A stretch of DNA of 64,000 nt from Streptomyces sp. CG4. GTDB taxonomy: Bacteria; Actinomycetota; Actinomycetes; Streptomycetales; Streptomycetaceae. Within the stretch, counting starts at the first letter, position 1, and each line of letters opens with the position of its first letter. The translations under genes and the position numbers were made by a program. This document shows, piece by piece, positions 25,452 through 33,185 of this stretch. The notes beneath the pieces were generated by a model. The model did not search any database and was not told the DNA's origin. It worked only from the letters and a program-made list of their open reading frames with translations. The DNA lies in NCBI RefSeq assembly GCF_041080655.1, contig NZ_CP163525.1, positions 6,634,001-6,698,000 on the forward strand. The letters run 5' to 3'.

Positions 25452-26561
25452 TTACTTGAGCTCGGACTCGGTGTAGTAACCGCCCTTGACCAGGACGTCC
25501 TCGTAGTTGGTCTTGTCCACGCTCACCGGCTGGAGCAGATAGGCCGGGACGACCTTGGCGCCGTTGGTGTAGGTCTTGGTGTCGTTGACCTGCGGCGTCT
25601 TGTTGTGGAGGGAGTCGTCGACCATGGTCGAGGCGACCTTGGCGAGCTGCCGGGTGTCCTTGTAGACGGTCTGCGTCTGCTGCCCGGCGATGATCGACTT
25701 CACCGAGGCGAGCTCGGCGTCCTGGCCGGTGATGACCGGCAGCGGGTTGCTGCCCGAGCCGTAGCCGTCCGACTTCAGCGCGGACAGGATGCCGATGGAG
25801 ATGCCGTCGTACGGCGAGAGCACCGCGTCGACCCGGCCGCTCTTGTAGGCGGAGGTGAGGATGTCCTCCATGCGGTGCTGGGCGGTGGTGCCGTCCCAGC
25901 GCAGGGTGGTGACCTGGTTGAGCTTGGTCTGCCCGGACTTGACCACCAGCTGCTTCTTGTCGATGTACGGCTGGAGCACCTTCATGGCGCCGTCGAAGAA
26001 GTACTGGGTGTTGTTGTCGTCGTTCGACCCGGCGAACAGCTCGATGTTGAACGGACCCTTCTTGCCGCTGTCCAGACCGAGCTTGTGCACGATGTACGTG
26101 CCCTGGAGGGTGCCGACCTTCTCGTTGTCGAACGAGGCGTAGTAGTCGACGTTCTTGGTGCCGAGGATCAGCCGGTCGTAGGCGATGACCGGGATGTTGG
26201 CCTGGTGGGCCTCCTGGAGCACGTTGTTCAGGGACTTGTTGTCGATGGCCGCGACGATCAGGCCCTTGACGCCCTGGGTGATCAGGTTCTCGATCTGCGA
26301 GACCTGGGTGCTCGGGTCGTCCTCACCGTAGACCAGCTTGGTCTTGTAGCCCTTCGCCTGGAGGTCCTTGACGACGTTGTTGCCGTCGTTGATCCAGCGC
26401 TCGGAGGACTTGGTCGGCATCGCGATGCCGATGGTGGCGCCCTTGACGTCGCCGGCCTTCTCCTTGCTGCCGCCCGAGCCGCTCTGACCGCAGGCGGTCA
26501 GGGTGAGGGCGAGCGAGGCGGCTCCGGCTATCGCGGCGAGGGCCGTTCTGCGGTTGCGCAT
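25452..26561 (-). CDS. sugar-binding lipoprotein of the ABC importer (ChvE type)
   Basis: The 369-residue protein has a lipoprotein signal (LALTLTACGQ, lipidated Cys24) and a Ser/Gly linker. The periplasmic-binding fold follows with IGIAMPTKSSERWINDGN, GLIVAAIDNKSLNNVL, NIPVIAYDRLI and VLSPYDGISIGILSAL. This is the ChvE/MmsE multiple-monosaccharide binder group (D-galactose, L-arabinose, D-xylose, fucose). It captures sugars outside the membrane for the permease and ATPase downstream (32-bp gap). A dispersed repeat lies immediately upstream, so the promoter must sit in or next to it. Confidence 0.92.
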   Translation of the reverse strand: MRNRRTALAAIAGAASLALTLTACGQSGSGGSKEKAGDVKGATIGIAMPTKSSERWINDGNNVVKDLQAKGYKTKLVYGEDDPSTQVSQIENLITQGVKGLIVAAIDNKSLNNVLQEAHQANIPVIAYDRLILGTKNVDYYASFDNEKVGTLQGTYIVHKLGLDSGKKGPFNIELFAGSNDDNNTQYFFDGAMKVLQPYIDKKQLVVKSGQTKLNQVTTLRWDGTTAQHRMEDILTSAYKSGRVDAVLSPYDGISIGILSALKSDGYGSGSNPLPVITGQDAELASVKSIIAGQQTQTVYKDTRQLAKVASTMVDDSLHNKTPQVNDTKTYTNGAKVVPAYLLQPVSVDKTNYEDVLVKGGYYTESELK

Positions 26562-26624
26562 GATGATCTGTCCTTGGTCGTCTCGGCGTTGAGATGTTTC
26601 AAGCGGAGGTCGGTGGAAGCGCCC

Positions 26625-26700
26625 TGAAGGGGCGCGGGGCGGGGACATGTGCGGCTCCGCCGCGCGGGCGCGACCAGCCACGGACGGCCCGCAGTCCCCA
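26625..26700. repeat. dispersed intergenic element A, copy 1
   Basis: The stretch contains GGGGCGCGGGGC, then GTGCGGCTCCGCCGCG, GGGCGCGACCAGCCAC and GCAGTCCC. The same order of blocks recurs at 45705-45780 (opposite orientation) and, shorter, at 61297-61340. It fills most of the 143 bp between the sugar-binding protein start and the U32-like gene end. Confidence 0.7.
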
Positions 26701-26704
26701 TCGG

Positions 26705-27682
26705 TCAGCCAGCAGAGCGTTCGGCGGGGAACCGGTTCAAAGACCCCGGCAGCCGCGAGCCGAGCGGCGCCATGTCGCCGTCCGCGCCGTGCCGGGCGAG
26801 CAGGTCCAGGGCGAGCCGGCCGCGCCGCACCCGCTCCCGGGCGGTGTCCAGGGTCACGTCCCGCAGATGGGTGCCCCACGGGTAGATGCCGGGCGCCTTG
26901 GACAGGCCGAACTTCAGATACAGCGGGGCGCCGCGCCGGATCAGCTCGGCGACCTCGTACATGCGCACATAGCCGCCGAGGTCGTCGGGGGCTTCGATGT
27001 ACATGTCCATGGGAGCCGCCGACACCCGGCGGATCTCGGTGAGGTGATCCAGCGTCAGATCGCTGGGCACATTGACCGAGTCGGCGCCGAGCCGCTCGAA
27101 GACGGCGTACGAGGCCGGGTTGACGGGGCCGACGAGCGCCGAGACCTTCAGCGTGGTGCCGGCCGGGATGATGCCGCTCTCCCGCGCCCGGTGCAGCGTC
27201 CACAACACGCCCTCGTCGGCGACCAGCAGACACCTGACGCCCAACTCGGTGGCCCGTACGGCGTCTTCGACGCAGCCGGCGACGGCGTCGTGGCCCCGTG
27301 CGCGCAGTCCGGCCCCCCGCGAGTCGGAGCGCACCGAACCGCCGATGTCCCAGGTGCCGCGCGGACCGGTGAACAGACAGAGCTCGATGTCCCGTTCGCC
27401 GGTCGCCTCGACCATCTCGGTGATCTCGGCGTCGGTGAGCATCCACACCCCGCTGCCCTGGCTGATCCGGTGGATCGGCACATCGAGGCGCGAGGCCTCC
27501 TTCAGGACGACCGCCAGCGCTTCGGGGCCCTCGCACGAGGGGATCTCGGTGCGCCAGCGGCCGCCGCCCGGGAAGCCGTGGGGGGAGGCGTCGGAGGGGT
27601 CGAGGGCGGGCGCGGCCAGGCCGAGAGCGGCGAGCGCCTGCTCGCCGGGCCTGCGGGCTGCCGGAGCGGAAGCGTCGGTCAC
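26705..27682 (-). CDS. U32-peptidase-like TIM-barrel protein of unknown role
   Basis: The 325-residue protein starts at GTG 27682 (GGACAG upstream). A barrel-like order of strands is visible: VPIHRISQGSGVWMLTD, IELCLFTGPRGTWD, GVRCLLVADEGVLW, TTLKVSALVGPVNPASYAVFERLGADSVNVPSDLTL, PMDMYIEAPDDLGGYVRMYE, LYLKFGL. It resembles proteins loosely grouped with U32 peptidases (COG0826-like) found beside sugar-acid dehydratase genes. I do not see a confirmed catalytic set, so an aldolase-like or binding role is equally possible. It lies between the dehydrogenase/dehydratase pair and the importer on one strand and has a candidate operator 14 bp upstream. Confidence 0.6.
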   Translation of the reverse strand: MTDASAPAARRPGEQALAALGLAAPALDPSDASPHGFPGGGRWRTEIPSCEGPEALAVVLKEASRLDVPIHRISQGSGVWMLTDAEITEMVEATGERDIELCLFTGPRGTWDIGGSVRSDSRGAGLRARGHDAVAGCVEDAVRATELGVRCLLVADEGVLWTLHRARESGIIPAGTTLKVSALVGPVNPASYAVFERLGADSVNVPSDLTLDHLTEIRRVSAAPMDMYIEAPDDLGGYVRMYEVAELIRRGAPLYLKFGLSKAPGIYPWGTHLRDVTLDTARERVRRGRLALDLLARHGADGDMAPLGSRLPGSLNRFPAERSAG

Positions 27683-27695
27683 AAGCTGTCCTTCG

Positions 27696-27720
27696 TGTTC
27701 GGTATTTCGGACAAGGTTCG
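27696..27720. promoter_or_regulatory. three-block operator-like motif upstream of the U32-like gene
   Basis: TGTTCG (27696-27701), ATTTCG (27704-27709) and GTTCG (27716-27720). Identical blocks with identical spacing occur at 29983-30007 before the dehydratase gene. It lies in the 115-bp gap before the U32-like gene and so marks a likely second promoter within the region. Confidence 0.5.
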
Positions 27721-27797
27721 CGGCTCTGGGTAAGGAAAAGTGCTGGAGGTACGCCGGGCAGGGCGCCGTCAGGTCACGCCCCGACCGGCGTACGTCT

Positions 27798-28805
27798 CTA
27801 GGGGCGGAGCAGCACCTTGCCCACCTTCGGATCACCGGCCCCCACCAGCTCGATGGCCTGCGGGAACTCGGTCAGCGGCAGCTCGTGCGTGACCAGCGGC
27901 AGCGGGTCCAGCAGCCCGGCGCCGAACACCCGCACGGTGTGTGCCCAGGCGGCCGGCGGCGCCCCGAAGACGGTGTGCACCTCCAGCTGGCGTACGACGA
28001 GATCGGTCGGGTCGAGCCCGGCCGCGCCCGGCGCCGGGAGACCGGTGAGGACCAGGCGTCCGCCGCGCCTGAGCAGGGAGGCGGCGGTGCGCGCGGCCGA
28101 CGCGGACCCGGCGGTCTCGATCACGACGTCGAAGTCGTCCGGGAGGGTCTGGTCCTTGAGCCGGAAGTCGCTCGCCCCGAACTGCCGGGAGAGCGCCGCC
28201 CGGTCGCCCCGGGTACCCACGACGAGCAGTTCCGCCGGCGAGATCGCCTTCAGGAACTGCACGGCGAACATCCCGAGCGTGCCCGTGCCGACCACCGCGA
28301 CCCGCTCGCCCGGCCGGGCGTTCGCCTTGAGCGCGGCCGCCGCGATACAGGCGGCCGGCTCCAGCAGTGCGGCGGCGGTGAGGTCGGCGTCGTCCGGCAG
28401 GACGTGCAGCAGCCGGGCCGGCAGGGTCAGCGTGGCGGCCATGGCGCCCGGCTGGGTGAACCCGGTCTCCTCGTACCCGGCCGTGCACAGTGTGGTCTCG
28501 CCCGCGTGACAGCGGTCGCACACCTGGCAGTTGCGGAAGCCCTCACCGACCACCTTCCGGCCGGCGAGCGACGCCGGGACACCCGGGCCCACCCGCGCGA
28601 CCGTTCCCGACCACTCGTGGCCCGGGGTCAGCGGGTAACGGACGTACCCCTCGGGCCGGTTGCCCTGGTACACCTCGCGGTCGCTGCCGCAGATGCCGAC
28701 CGCGTGCACGGTCACCAGCGCCTCGCCCGGACCGGGTTCGCGGGGCGTGTGCTCGGCGAGCCGGTGCCGGCCCGGGGCCTCGACGACGACGGCGGCGGCG
28801 CTCAC
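27798..28805 (-). CDS. zinc-dependent medium-chain sugar/polyol dehydrogenase
   Basis: The 335-residue protein shows catalytic zinc ligands Cys39 (GICGSD) and His63-Glu64 (PGHEW), the structural zinc lobe Cys93/96/99/107 (CQVCDRCHAGETTLC), and an NAD(P) Rossmann motif VVGTGTLGMFAVQF. The GTG start overlaps the dehydratase stop as GTGA (28802-28805), so the two enzymes are translationally coupled. A likely role is oxidation of an aldose or polyol to feed the dehydratase, as in non-phosphorylative galactose or arabinose pathways. Threonine-dehydrogenase-like alternatives cannot be excluded from sequence. Confidence 0.86.
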   Translation of the reverse strand: MSAAAVVVEAPGRHRLAEHTPREPGPGEALVTVHAVGICGSDREVYQGNRPEGYVRYPLTPGHEWSGTVARVGPGVPASLAGRKVVGEGFRNCQVCDRCHAGETTLCTAGYEETGFTQPGAMAATLTLPARLLHVLPDDADLTAAALLEPAACIAAAALKANARPGERVAVVGTGTLGMFAVQFLKAISPAELLVVGTRGDRAALSRQFGASDFRLKDQTLPDDFDVVIETAGSASAARTAASLLRRGGRLVLTGLPAPGAAGLDPTDLVVRQLEVHTVFGAPPAAWAHTVRVFGAGLLDPLPLVTHELPLTEFPQAIELVGAGDPKVGKVLLRP

Positions 28806-29965
28806 TTGGTCCCCTTCGGCTTGCGCTGCTCCCAGCCCTCGGCCCACAGGTCGAACCGGGCCTGCTGCTGCGGGAACTCGGCGGCCGCGTCGACGTCCAG
28901 CTCGACCCCGAGACCGGGCGCGTCGGACAGATGAAAGCACCCGTCCGCCGGATCGACCTGCGGCGCGCCCTTCACCACCTTCTTGATCTCCGCGTCCGCG
29001 AAGTCGTTGAAGTGCTCCAGGACCTTGAAGTTCGGCGTGGTGAAGCCGACTTGGAGGGAGGCGGCGGTGAGCACGGGGCCGCCGACGTTGTGCGGGGCGA
29101 CCAGCATGTAGTGCGTCTCGGCGGTGGCGGCGAGCTTCCGGGTCTCCCAGATGCCGCCGACGTGCCCGACGTCGGGCTGCAGGATGTCCACGGCCTGGCT
29201 GTCGAACAGCTCGCGGAACTCGATCCGGTCGTGGATCCGCTCACCGGTGGCCACCGGGATGTCCACCTTGGCGGCCACCTTCTCCAGTGCCTTCAGGTTC
29301 TCCGGCGGGACCGGCTCCTCCAGCCAGGCCGGCCGGTACGGCGCCAGCTCCCGGGCCAGCCGGACGGCGGTGGCGGGGGAGAAGCGGCCGTGCATCTCCA
29401 GCATCAGCTCGGCGTCCGGGCCGATCGCGTCCCGTACGGCCTCGATGAGCGAGACGGCGTACAGGGTCTCCCGGTGGTCGAGTTCGAAGTGCCCGGTGCC
29501 GAACGGGTCGATCTTCAGCGCCCGGTATCCGCGCTCCACCACCCCCTGGGCGGCCTTGTGATAGGCCTCCGGCGTTCGCTCGGTCGTGTACCACCCGTTG
29601 GCGTACGCCTTGACCTTGTCCGTCACCTTGCCGCCGAGCAACTGCCACACCGGCACGCCCAGCGCCTTGCCCTTGATGTCCCAGCAGGCCATCTCGACGA
29701 CCGCGATGCCGGACATGACGATCTCACCGGCCCGGCCGTAGTCGCCGTACTTCATCCGGCGGACGAGATCCTCGACCGCGAACGGATCCGAGCCGAGAAT
29801 GTGATTGGCCTGGGCCTCCCGCAGATAGCCGATCAGCGCGTCGGTGTGACCGAGCATCCGGGTCTCGCCGACTCCCGTGATCCCCTCGTCGGTGTGCACC
29901 TGGACGTAGGTCAGGTTGCGCCACGGCGTGCCGACCACGTGTGTGCTGATTCCGGTGATGCGCAC
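28802..29965 (-). CDS. enolase-superfamily sugar-acid dehydratase (galactonate dehydratase-like)
   Basis: The 387-residue mandelate racemase/muconate-lactonizing family protein begins at GTG 29965. Magnesium ligands and catalytic residues are visible: Lys151 in RALKIDPFG, Glu190 and His192 in LMLEMHGRF, Glu216/217 in WLEEPVPPE, Glu242 in TGERIH, and a late histidine in DVGHVGGIW. The EMH pattern and the GHF-LDH region resemble galactonate-type dehydratases, which turn aldonic acids into 2-keto-3-deoxy acids. It is first in its operon, coupled to the zinc dehydrogenase; the operator-like motif lies 18 bp upstream. Exact substrate (galactonate, arabinonate, fuconate) is not determined. Confidence 0.85.
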   Translation of the reverse strand: MRITGISTHVVGTPWRNLTYVQVHTDEGITGVGETRMLGHTDALIGYLREAQANHILGSDPFAVEDLVRRMKYGDYGRAGEIVMSGIAVVEMACWDIKGKALGVPVWQLLGGKVTDKVKAYANGWYTTERTPEAYHKAAQGVVERGYRALKIDPFGTGHFELDHRETLYAVSLIEAVRDAIGPDAELMLEMHGRFSPATAVRLARELAPYRPAWLEEPVPPENLKALEKVAAKVDIPVATGERIHDRIEFRELFDSQAVDILQPDVGHVGGIWETRKLAATAETHYMLVAPHNVGGPVLTAASLQVGFTTPNFKVLEHFNDFADAEIKKVVKGAPQVDPADGCFHLSDAPGLGVELDVDAAAEFPQQQARFDLWAEGWEQRKPKGTK

Positions 29966-29982
29966 GGCAGTTGCCTCTCAGC

Positions 29983-30011
29983 TGTTCGAGATTTCGTCAC
30001 ACGTTCGAAAT
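29983..30011. promoter_or_regulatory. three-block operator-like motif upstream of the dehydratase
   Basis: TGTTCG (29983-29988), ATTTCG (29991-29996) and GTTCG (30003-30007). ATTTCG also forms an inverted pair with CGAAAT (30006-30011). The copy at 27696 has 17 of 19 or more motif-block positions in common. The short AT-containing motif stands out in otherwise GC-rich sequence. Confidence 0.5.
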
Positions 30012-30166
30012 GCTGGCGTGACAGTAAGGACGGGGTGGTGGGAGTGTCAATGGGTCGAACAGGTAACGGTTTCGACACGCCTTTCGGCAATTATTTCGCT
30101 GCTCTACCAAACCTTCACAGACGTACCTAGGAACCTGACGCATGGGGAATCTAGTCTTCCGGCGTC

Positions 30167-31138
30167 ATGGACTATTGCCACCCGTGCCAACGGCACCTCA
30201 ACGGCGCCCTGGCCTGCCCCGGGTGCGGAACACCGGCACACTCCGCCGCGGAGGCACCGGTCGCGCACGCATACGCGGGCACGGGTGAGGCACCGGGTCA
30301 CAGCGCCCCTCAGGCGCACACACCGCACGGGTACGAGCAGCAGCACTACGACGCCCACGGGTACCGCATTCCCCAGCAGTACGCGCCGACGGAGACCACG
30401 GAGGAGCGGTACGCGCCGGCTGGGGCCACGGAAGAGCAGTACGCGCCGGCTGGGGCCGCGGAGGGGCAGTACGCGGCGGCCGGGTCCATGGAGGCGGAAG
30501 AGGAAGAGGAACCGGAGCCGCGCGACGCCCCGGAATCCGTGGCCGAGTCCGTGGCCGACCCCGAGGCGGGTGGCCGGGCGGCCCGGCGCAGGGGGCGCGG
30601 CTCCGTCGCCGTGGGCCCCGCCGACGCCGACGCCAGCCGTCGCGACCGCAAAGCCGCCGCGCACCGGCGCCGACGCCGCCGTACCGTCGTGATCACTGCG
30701 GGCTTCGTGCTGGCCGCGAGCGGCCTCAGCCTCGCCGAACTCGGCACGGACGCGCCCTTCTCGCCCTTCTCCAGCGGCCAGCCGGACGCGGCGGGGCGCA
30801 CCGCGGCCGACGGCGGCACGTCCTCCGCGTCGCCCGGCGCCACCGCCGACCCGGTCTCCGACACCTCCGCGAGCCGGGGCGCCGCCGCCTCCCCGGACGC
30901 CTCGGCCTCCGCCGGCAAGTCCCCGAAGGGCAAGCACTCCAAGTCGCCCGGCGCCAAGGACTCCGGCACGGTCCGGCAGTCCGCCACGACGGGCTCCGAC
31001 ACCACCTCCAGGGCCCCGGCGCCCCCGGCCACGCCCCGCCCGGCCCCCACCCCGTCCAGCGCCCCGACGACATCGGCTCCGACCCCGGCCCCCTCGCCGA
31101 GCAAGACCTGCACCCGCTTCCTCTGGTGGTGCACCTGA
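30167..31138 (+). CDS. SCO2400-type zinc-ribbon membrane protein
   Basis: The 323-residue protein opens with a zinc-ribbon-like MDYCHPCQRHLNGALACPGCG (CxxC-x11-CxxC). A disordered segment follows with three degenerate repeats of YAPAGATEEQ type (residues about 72-105) and an acidic run. Next come a basic patch (HRRRRRRT), one membrane helix (VVITAGFVLAASGLSL), a long Ser/Pro/Ala-rich outer segment, and the end CTRFLWWCT. The architecture fits the SCO2400 family, conserved in Streptomyces and without known function. The N-terminus is cytosolic by the positive-inside rule. It is a single gene in the gap between the sugar region and a beta-lactamase-fold hydrolase. Confidence 0.85.
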   Translation: MDYCHPCQRHLNGALACPGCGTPAHSAAEAPVAHAYAGTGEAPGHSAPQAHTPHGYEQQHYDAHGYRIPQQYAPTETTEERYAPAGATEEQYAPAGAAEGQYAAAGSMEAEEEEEPEPRDAPESVAESVADPEAGGRAARRRGRGSVAVGPADADASRRDRKAAAHRRRRRRTVVITAGFVLAASGLSLAELGTDAPFSPFSSGQPDAAGRTAADGGTSSASPGATADPVSDTSASRGAAASPDASASAGKSPKGKHSKSPGAKDSGTVRQSATTGSDTTSRAPAPPATPRPAPTPSSAPTTSAPTPAPSPSKTCTRFLWWCT

Positions 31139-31326
31139 GCCTCGGCGCGCGCCCGCGCGCCACCCCGCGCCATCCGCCATCCGGGGCAGCGACGACATCC
31201 CGAGGCGCTCGCGGCGGTTGAGTCGAACAGGTACATCGCGCCGTACCGGTCTCGGGAACGTCCGGAGCGGGAACGGGCGTTGTACTGAGGGGGAGCAGCG
31301 AGAGCGGCTCAGGTTGAGGAGAGCGG

Positions 31327-32481
31327 ATGACGCAGCAGATCACCGTCCACGGCACGGTCGCCGAGGGCTTCGAGCCGGTGCGCGAGGAGTTCGCCGCCTT
31401 CGTGGCCGGGGAACGCGACGACTACGAGGGCCAGTTGTGTGCCTATGTGCGCGGGCGGCGCGTCGTCGACCTGTGGGCGGGCACGGAGGCGGACGCGCTG
31501 TACGGCGTGTTCTCGTCCACCAAGGGTGCCGCGCATCTGGTGGTCGCGCTCCTGGTGCAGGACGGCACGCTGGAGCTGGACCGCAAAGTCACCTACTACT
31601 GGCCCGAGTTCGGCGCCGAGGGCAAGGGCGCGGTGACCCTCCGGGAGCTGCTGGCGCACCGGGCGGGCCTGGTCGGGATCGACGTCGGGTTCTCCGCCGA
31701 GGAGATGGCCGACGACCGCGCGATGGCCGAACGCCTCGCCGACCAGAAGCCGTTCTGGCGTCCGGGCACGGCCTTCGGCTACCACGCGCTGGTCATCGGC
31801 GCGCTCACCGGCGAGGTGGTCCGCCGGGCCACGGGCCACACCCTGCAGGAGGTGTACGAGGAGCGGGTGCGCGCGCCGTACGGCACGGACTTCTTCCTCG
31901 GGCTGCCCGAGTCCGAGGAGCCCCGCTTCCGCTCGGTCCAGCCGATGCTCCCGACCCCCGAGCAGCAGGCCCTGCTGGCCGCCCAGCCGGCCGGCCCGCA
32001 CACCCTGACCTCGATCGCCTTCAACACGCACGTGCCGGAGCCGGGCACGCTGGCCGACTACGTCAACTCCCGCGTCGTACGGGCCAAGGGACCGGCCTCC
32101 GCGGGCGGCGTCGCCTCCGCCCGGGGGCTCGCGACGATGTACGCGGCGGCGATCAGCCAGCTGGACGAGCGGCCGCCCCTGCTGAAGCCGGACACGGTGG
32201 CCGAGGTGGGCCAGATCCACTCCGTGGGCTACGACCTGGTGGCCCGCGCCCACAAGTCGTACGGCCTGGGCTTCCAGGCGACCGCGGACATGTGGCACCC
32301 GAACCTGGGCGCCGGCGCCTTCGGCCACAGCGGCGCGGGCGGCACCCAGGCCTTCGCCGACCCTCGCAGCGGCCTGGCCTACGGCTACACCCGCCGCCGG
32401 ATGGCGTTTCCGGGCGGAGCGGCACCGGAGAACGACGCTTTCGTGAGCGTGCTGCACCGAGCGGCGATCGGGCGCATCTGA
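31327..32481 (+). CDS. serine beta-lactamase-fold hydrolase (EstB/class C-like esterase)
   Basis: The 384-residue protein has no signal peptide. The SxxK motif is SSTK (Ser63, Lys66) and the tyrosine motif is GYHA at Tyr152. A late HSGAGG replaces the usual KTG, as in EstB-type carboxylesterases (family VIII). It is therefore probably an esterase or amidase rather than an antibiotic-degrading lactamase. ATG 31327 follows TTGAGGAGAG. It ends before a half-copy of repeat B and a terminator shared with the convergent ohr gene. Confidence 0.88.
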   Translation: MTQQITVHGTVAEGFEPVREEFAAFVAGERDDYEGQLCAYVRGRRVVDLWAGTEADALYGVFSSTKGAAHLVVALLVQDGTLELDRKVTYYWPEFGAEGKGAVTLRELLAHRAGLVGIDVGFSAEEMADDRAMAERLADQKPFWRPGTAFGYHALVIGALTGEVVRRATGHTLQEVYEERVRAPYGTDFFLGLPESEEPRFRSVQPMLPTPEQQALLAAQPAGPHTLTSIAFNTHVPEPGTLADYVNSRVVRAKGPASAGGVASARGLATMYAAAISQLDERPPLLKPDTVAEVGQIHSVGYDLVARAHKSYGLGFQATADMWHPNLGAGAFGHSGAGGTQAFADPRSGLAYGYTRRRMAFPGGAAPENDAFVSVLHRAAIGRI

Positions 32482-32517
32482 CGCTCGCTTCTCGGGAAGG
32501 GGGCAGCGGTCCAACCT

Positions 32518-32570
32518 GAAGGGACGCGGGGAATTGCGCGAGCAACCCACCACAACCCGCACCCGAAGAC
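32518..32570. repeat. half-copy of dispersed element B
   Basis: GGGACGCGGGGAATTGCGCG followed by AGCAACC and CCGCACCCG matches one arm of the element at 53458-53642 (GGGGCGCGGGGAACTGCGCG, AGCGACC, CGCACCCG). The partner arm is missing here. It lies between convergent genes. Confidence 0.65.
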
Positions 32571-32608
32571 GCACCGCACCCGGCACACGCCCCCCGCCAA
32601 AAGAGAGA

Positions 32609-32633
32609 CCGCACCCCACGTCCAAGGGTGCGG
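32609..32633. terminator. hairpin between convergent esterase and ohr genes
   Basis: CCGCACCC (32609-32616) pairs with GGGTGCGG (32626-32633) across a 9-nt loop, preceded by AAAAGAGAGA and useful in both directions. Confidence 0.65.
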
Positions 32634-32658
32634 CCTCCGCTGTCTGAAACGACGCTTG

Positions 32659-33078
32659 TCAGACCAGCGTCACGCTGATGTTTCCACGCGTCGCCTTCGA
32701 GTACGGGCACACCTGGTGCGCCTTCTCGATCAGACCCCGAGCGACCTCGGCGGATACGTTCGGAATGCTCGCCGAGATCTCCACGATGATCCCGAACCCG
32801 TCGTCGTTCTTGCCGATACCGACCTTCGCGGTGACGGTGGAGCCGGAGACGTCGGCCCCCTCCTGCCGGGCGACGACTCCGAGCGCCCCCTGGAAGCAGG
32901 CGGAGTACCCCGCGGCGAACAGCTGCTCCGGGTTGGTCCCGGCCCCGCTGCCGCCCATCTCCTTCGGCGGGTTGACGACGACGTCGAGTTTGCCGTCATC
33001 CGTGGCGACCCGGCCGGCACGGCCGTTCTCGGCGGTGGCGACGGCGGTGTACAGGACATCGGACTGCGTGATGGGCAT
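32659..33078 (-). CDS. ohr: organic hydroperoxide resistance protein Ohr
   Basis: This 139-residue Ohr/OsmC-fold thiol peroxidase has the two catalytic cysteines Cys61 (GYSACF) and Cys124 (QVCPYSKATRGN) and the conserved NPEQLFAAGY motif. It reduces organic and fatty acid hydroperoxides using lipoylated partners. It is a single gene; no OhrR-type regulator is directly adjacent, the nearest MarR gene being at 34356 beyond the oxidoreductase. The start follows GGAGGAAGAAACCGC. Confidence 0.95.
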   Translation of the reverse strand: MPITQSDVLYTAVATAENGRAGRVATDDGKLDVVVNPPKEMGGSGAGTNPEQLFAAGYSACFQGALGVVARQEGADVSGSTVTAKVGIGKNDDGFGIIVEISASIPNVSAEVARGLIEKAHQVCPYSKATRGNISVTLV

Positions 33079-33185
33079 GCGGTTTCTTCCTCCTCGGTCC
33101 GCCGCGACTCGCGCCCACGATCGACGACGGAATTCGGAAAGAAGTTACCGCATGCCGGAAAGGGCGGGGAAGGCCGGCCGGGGCC

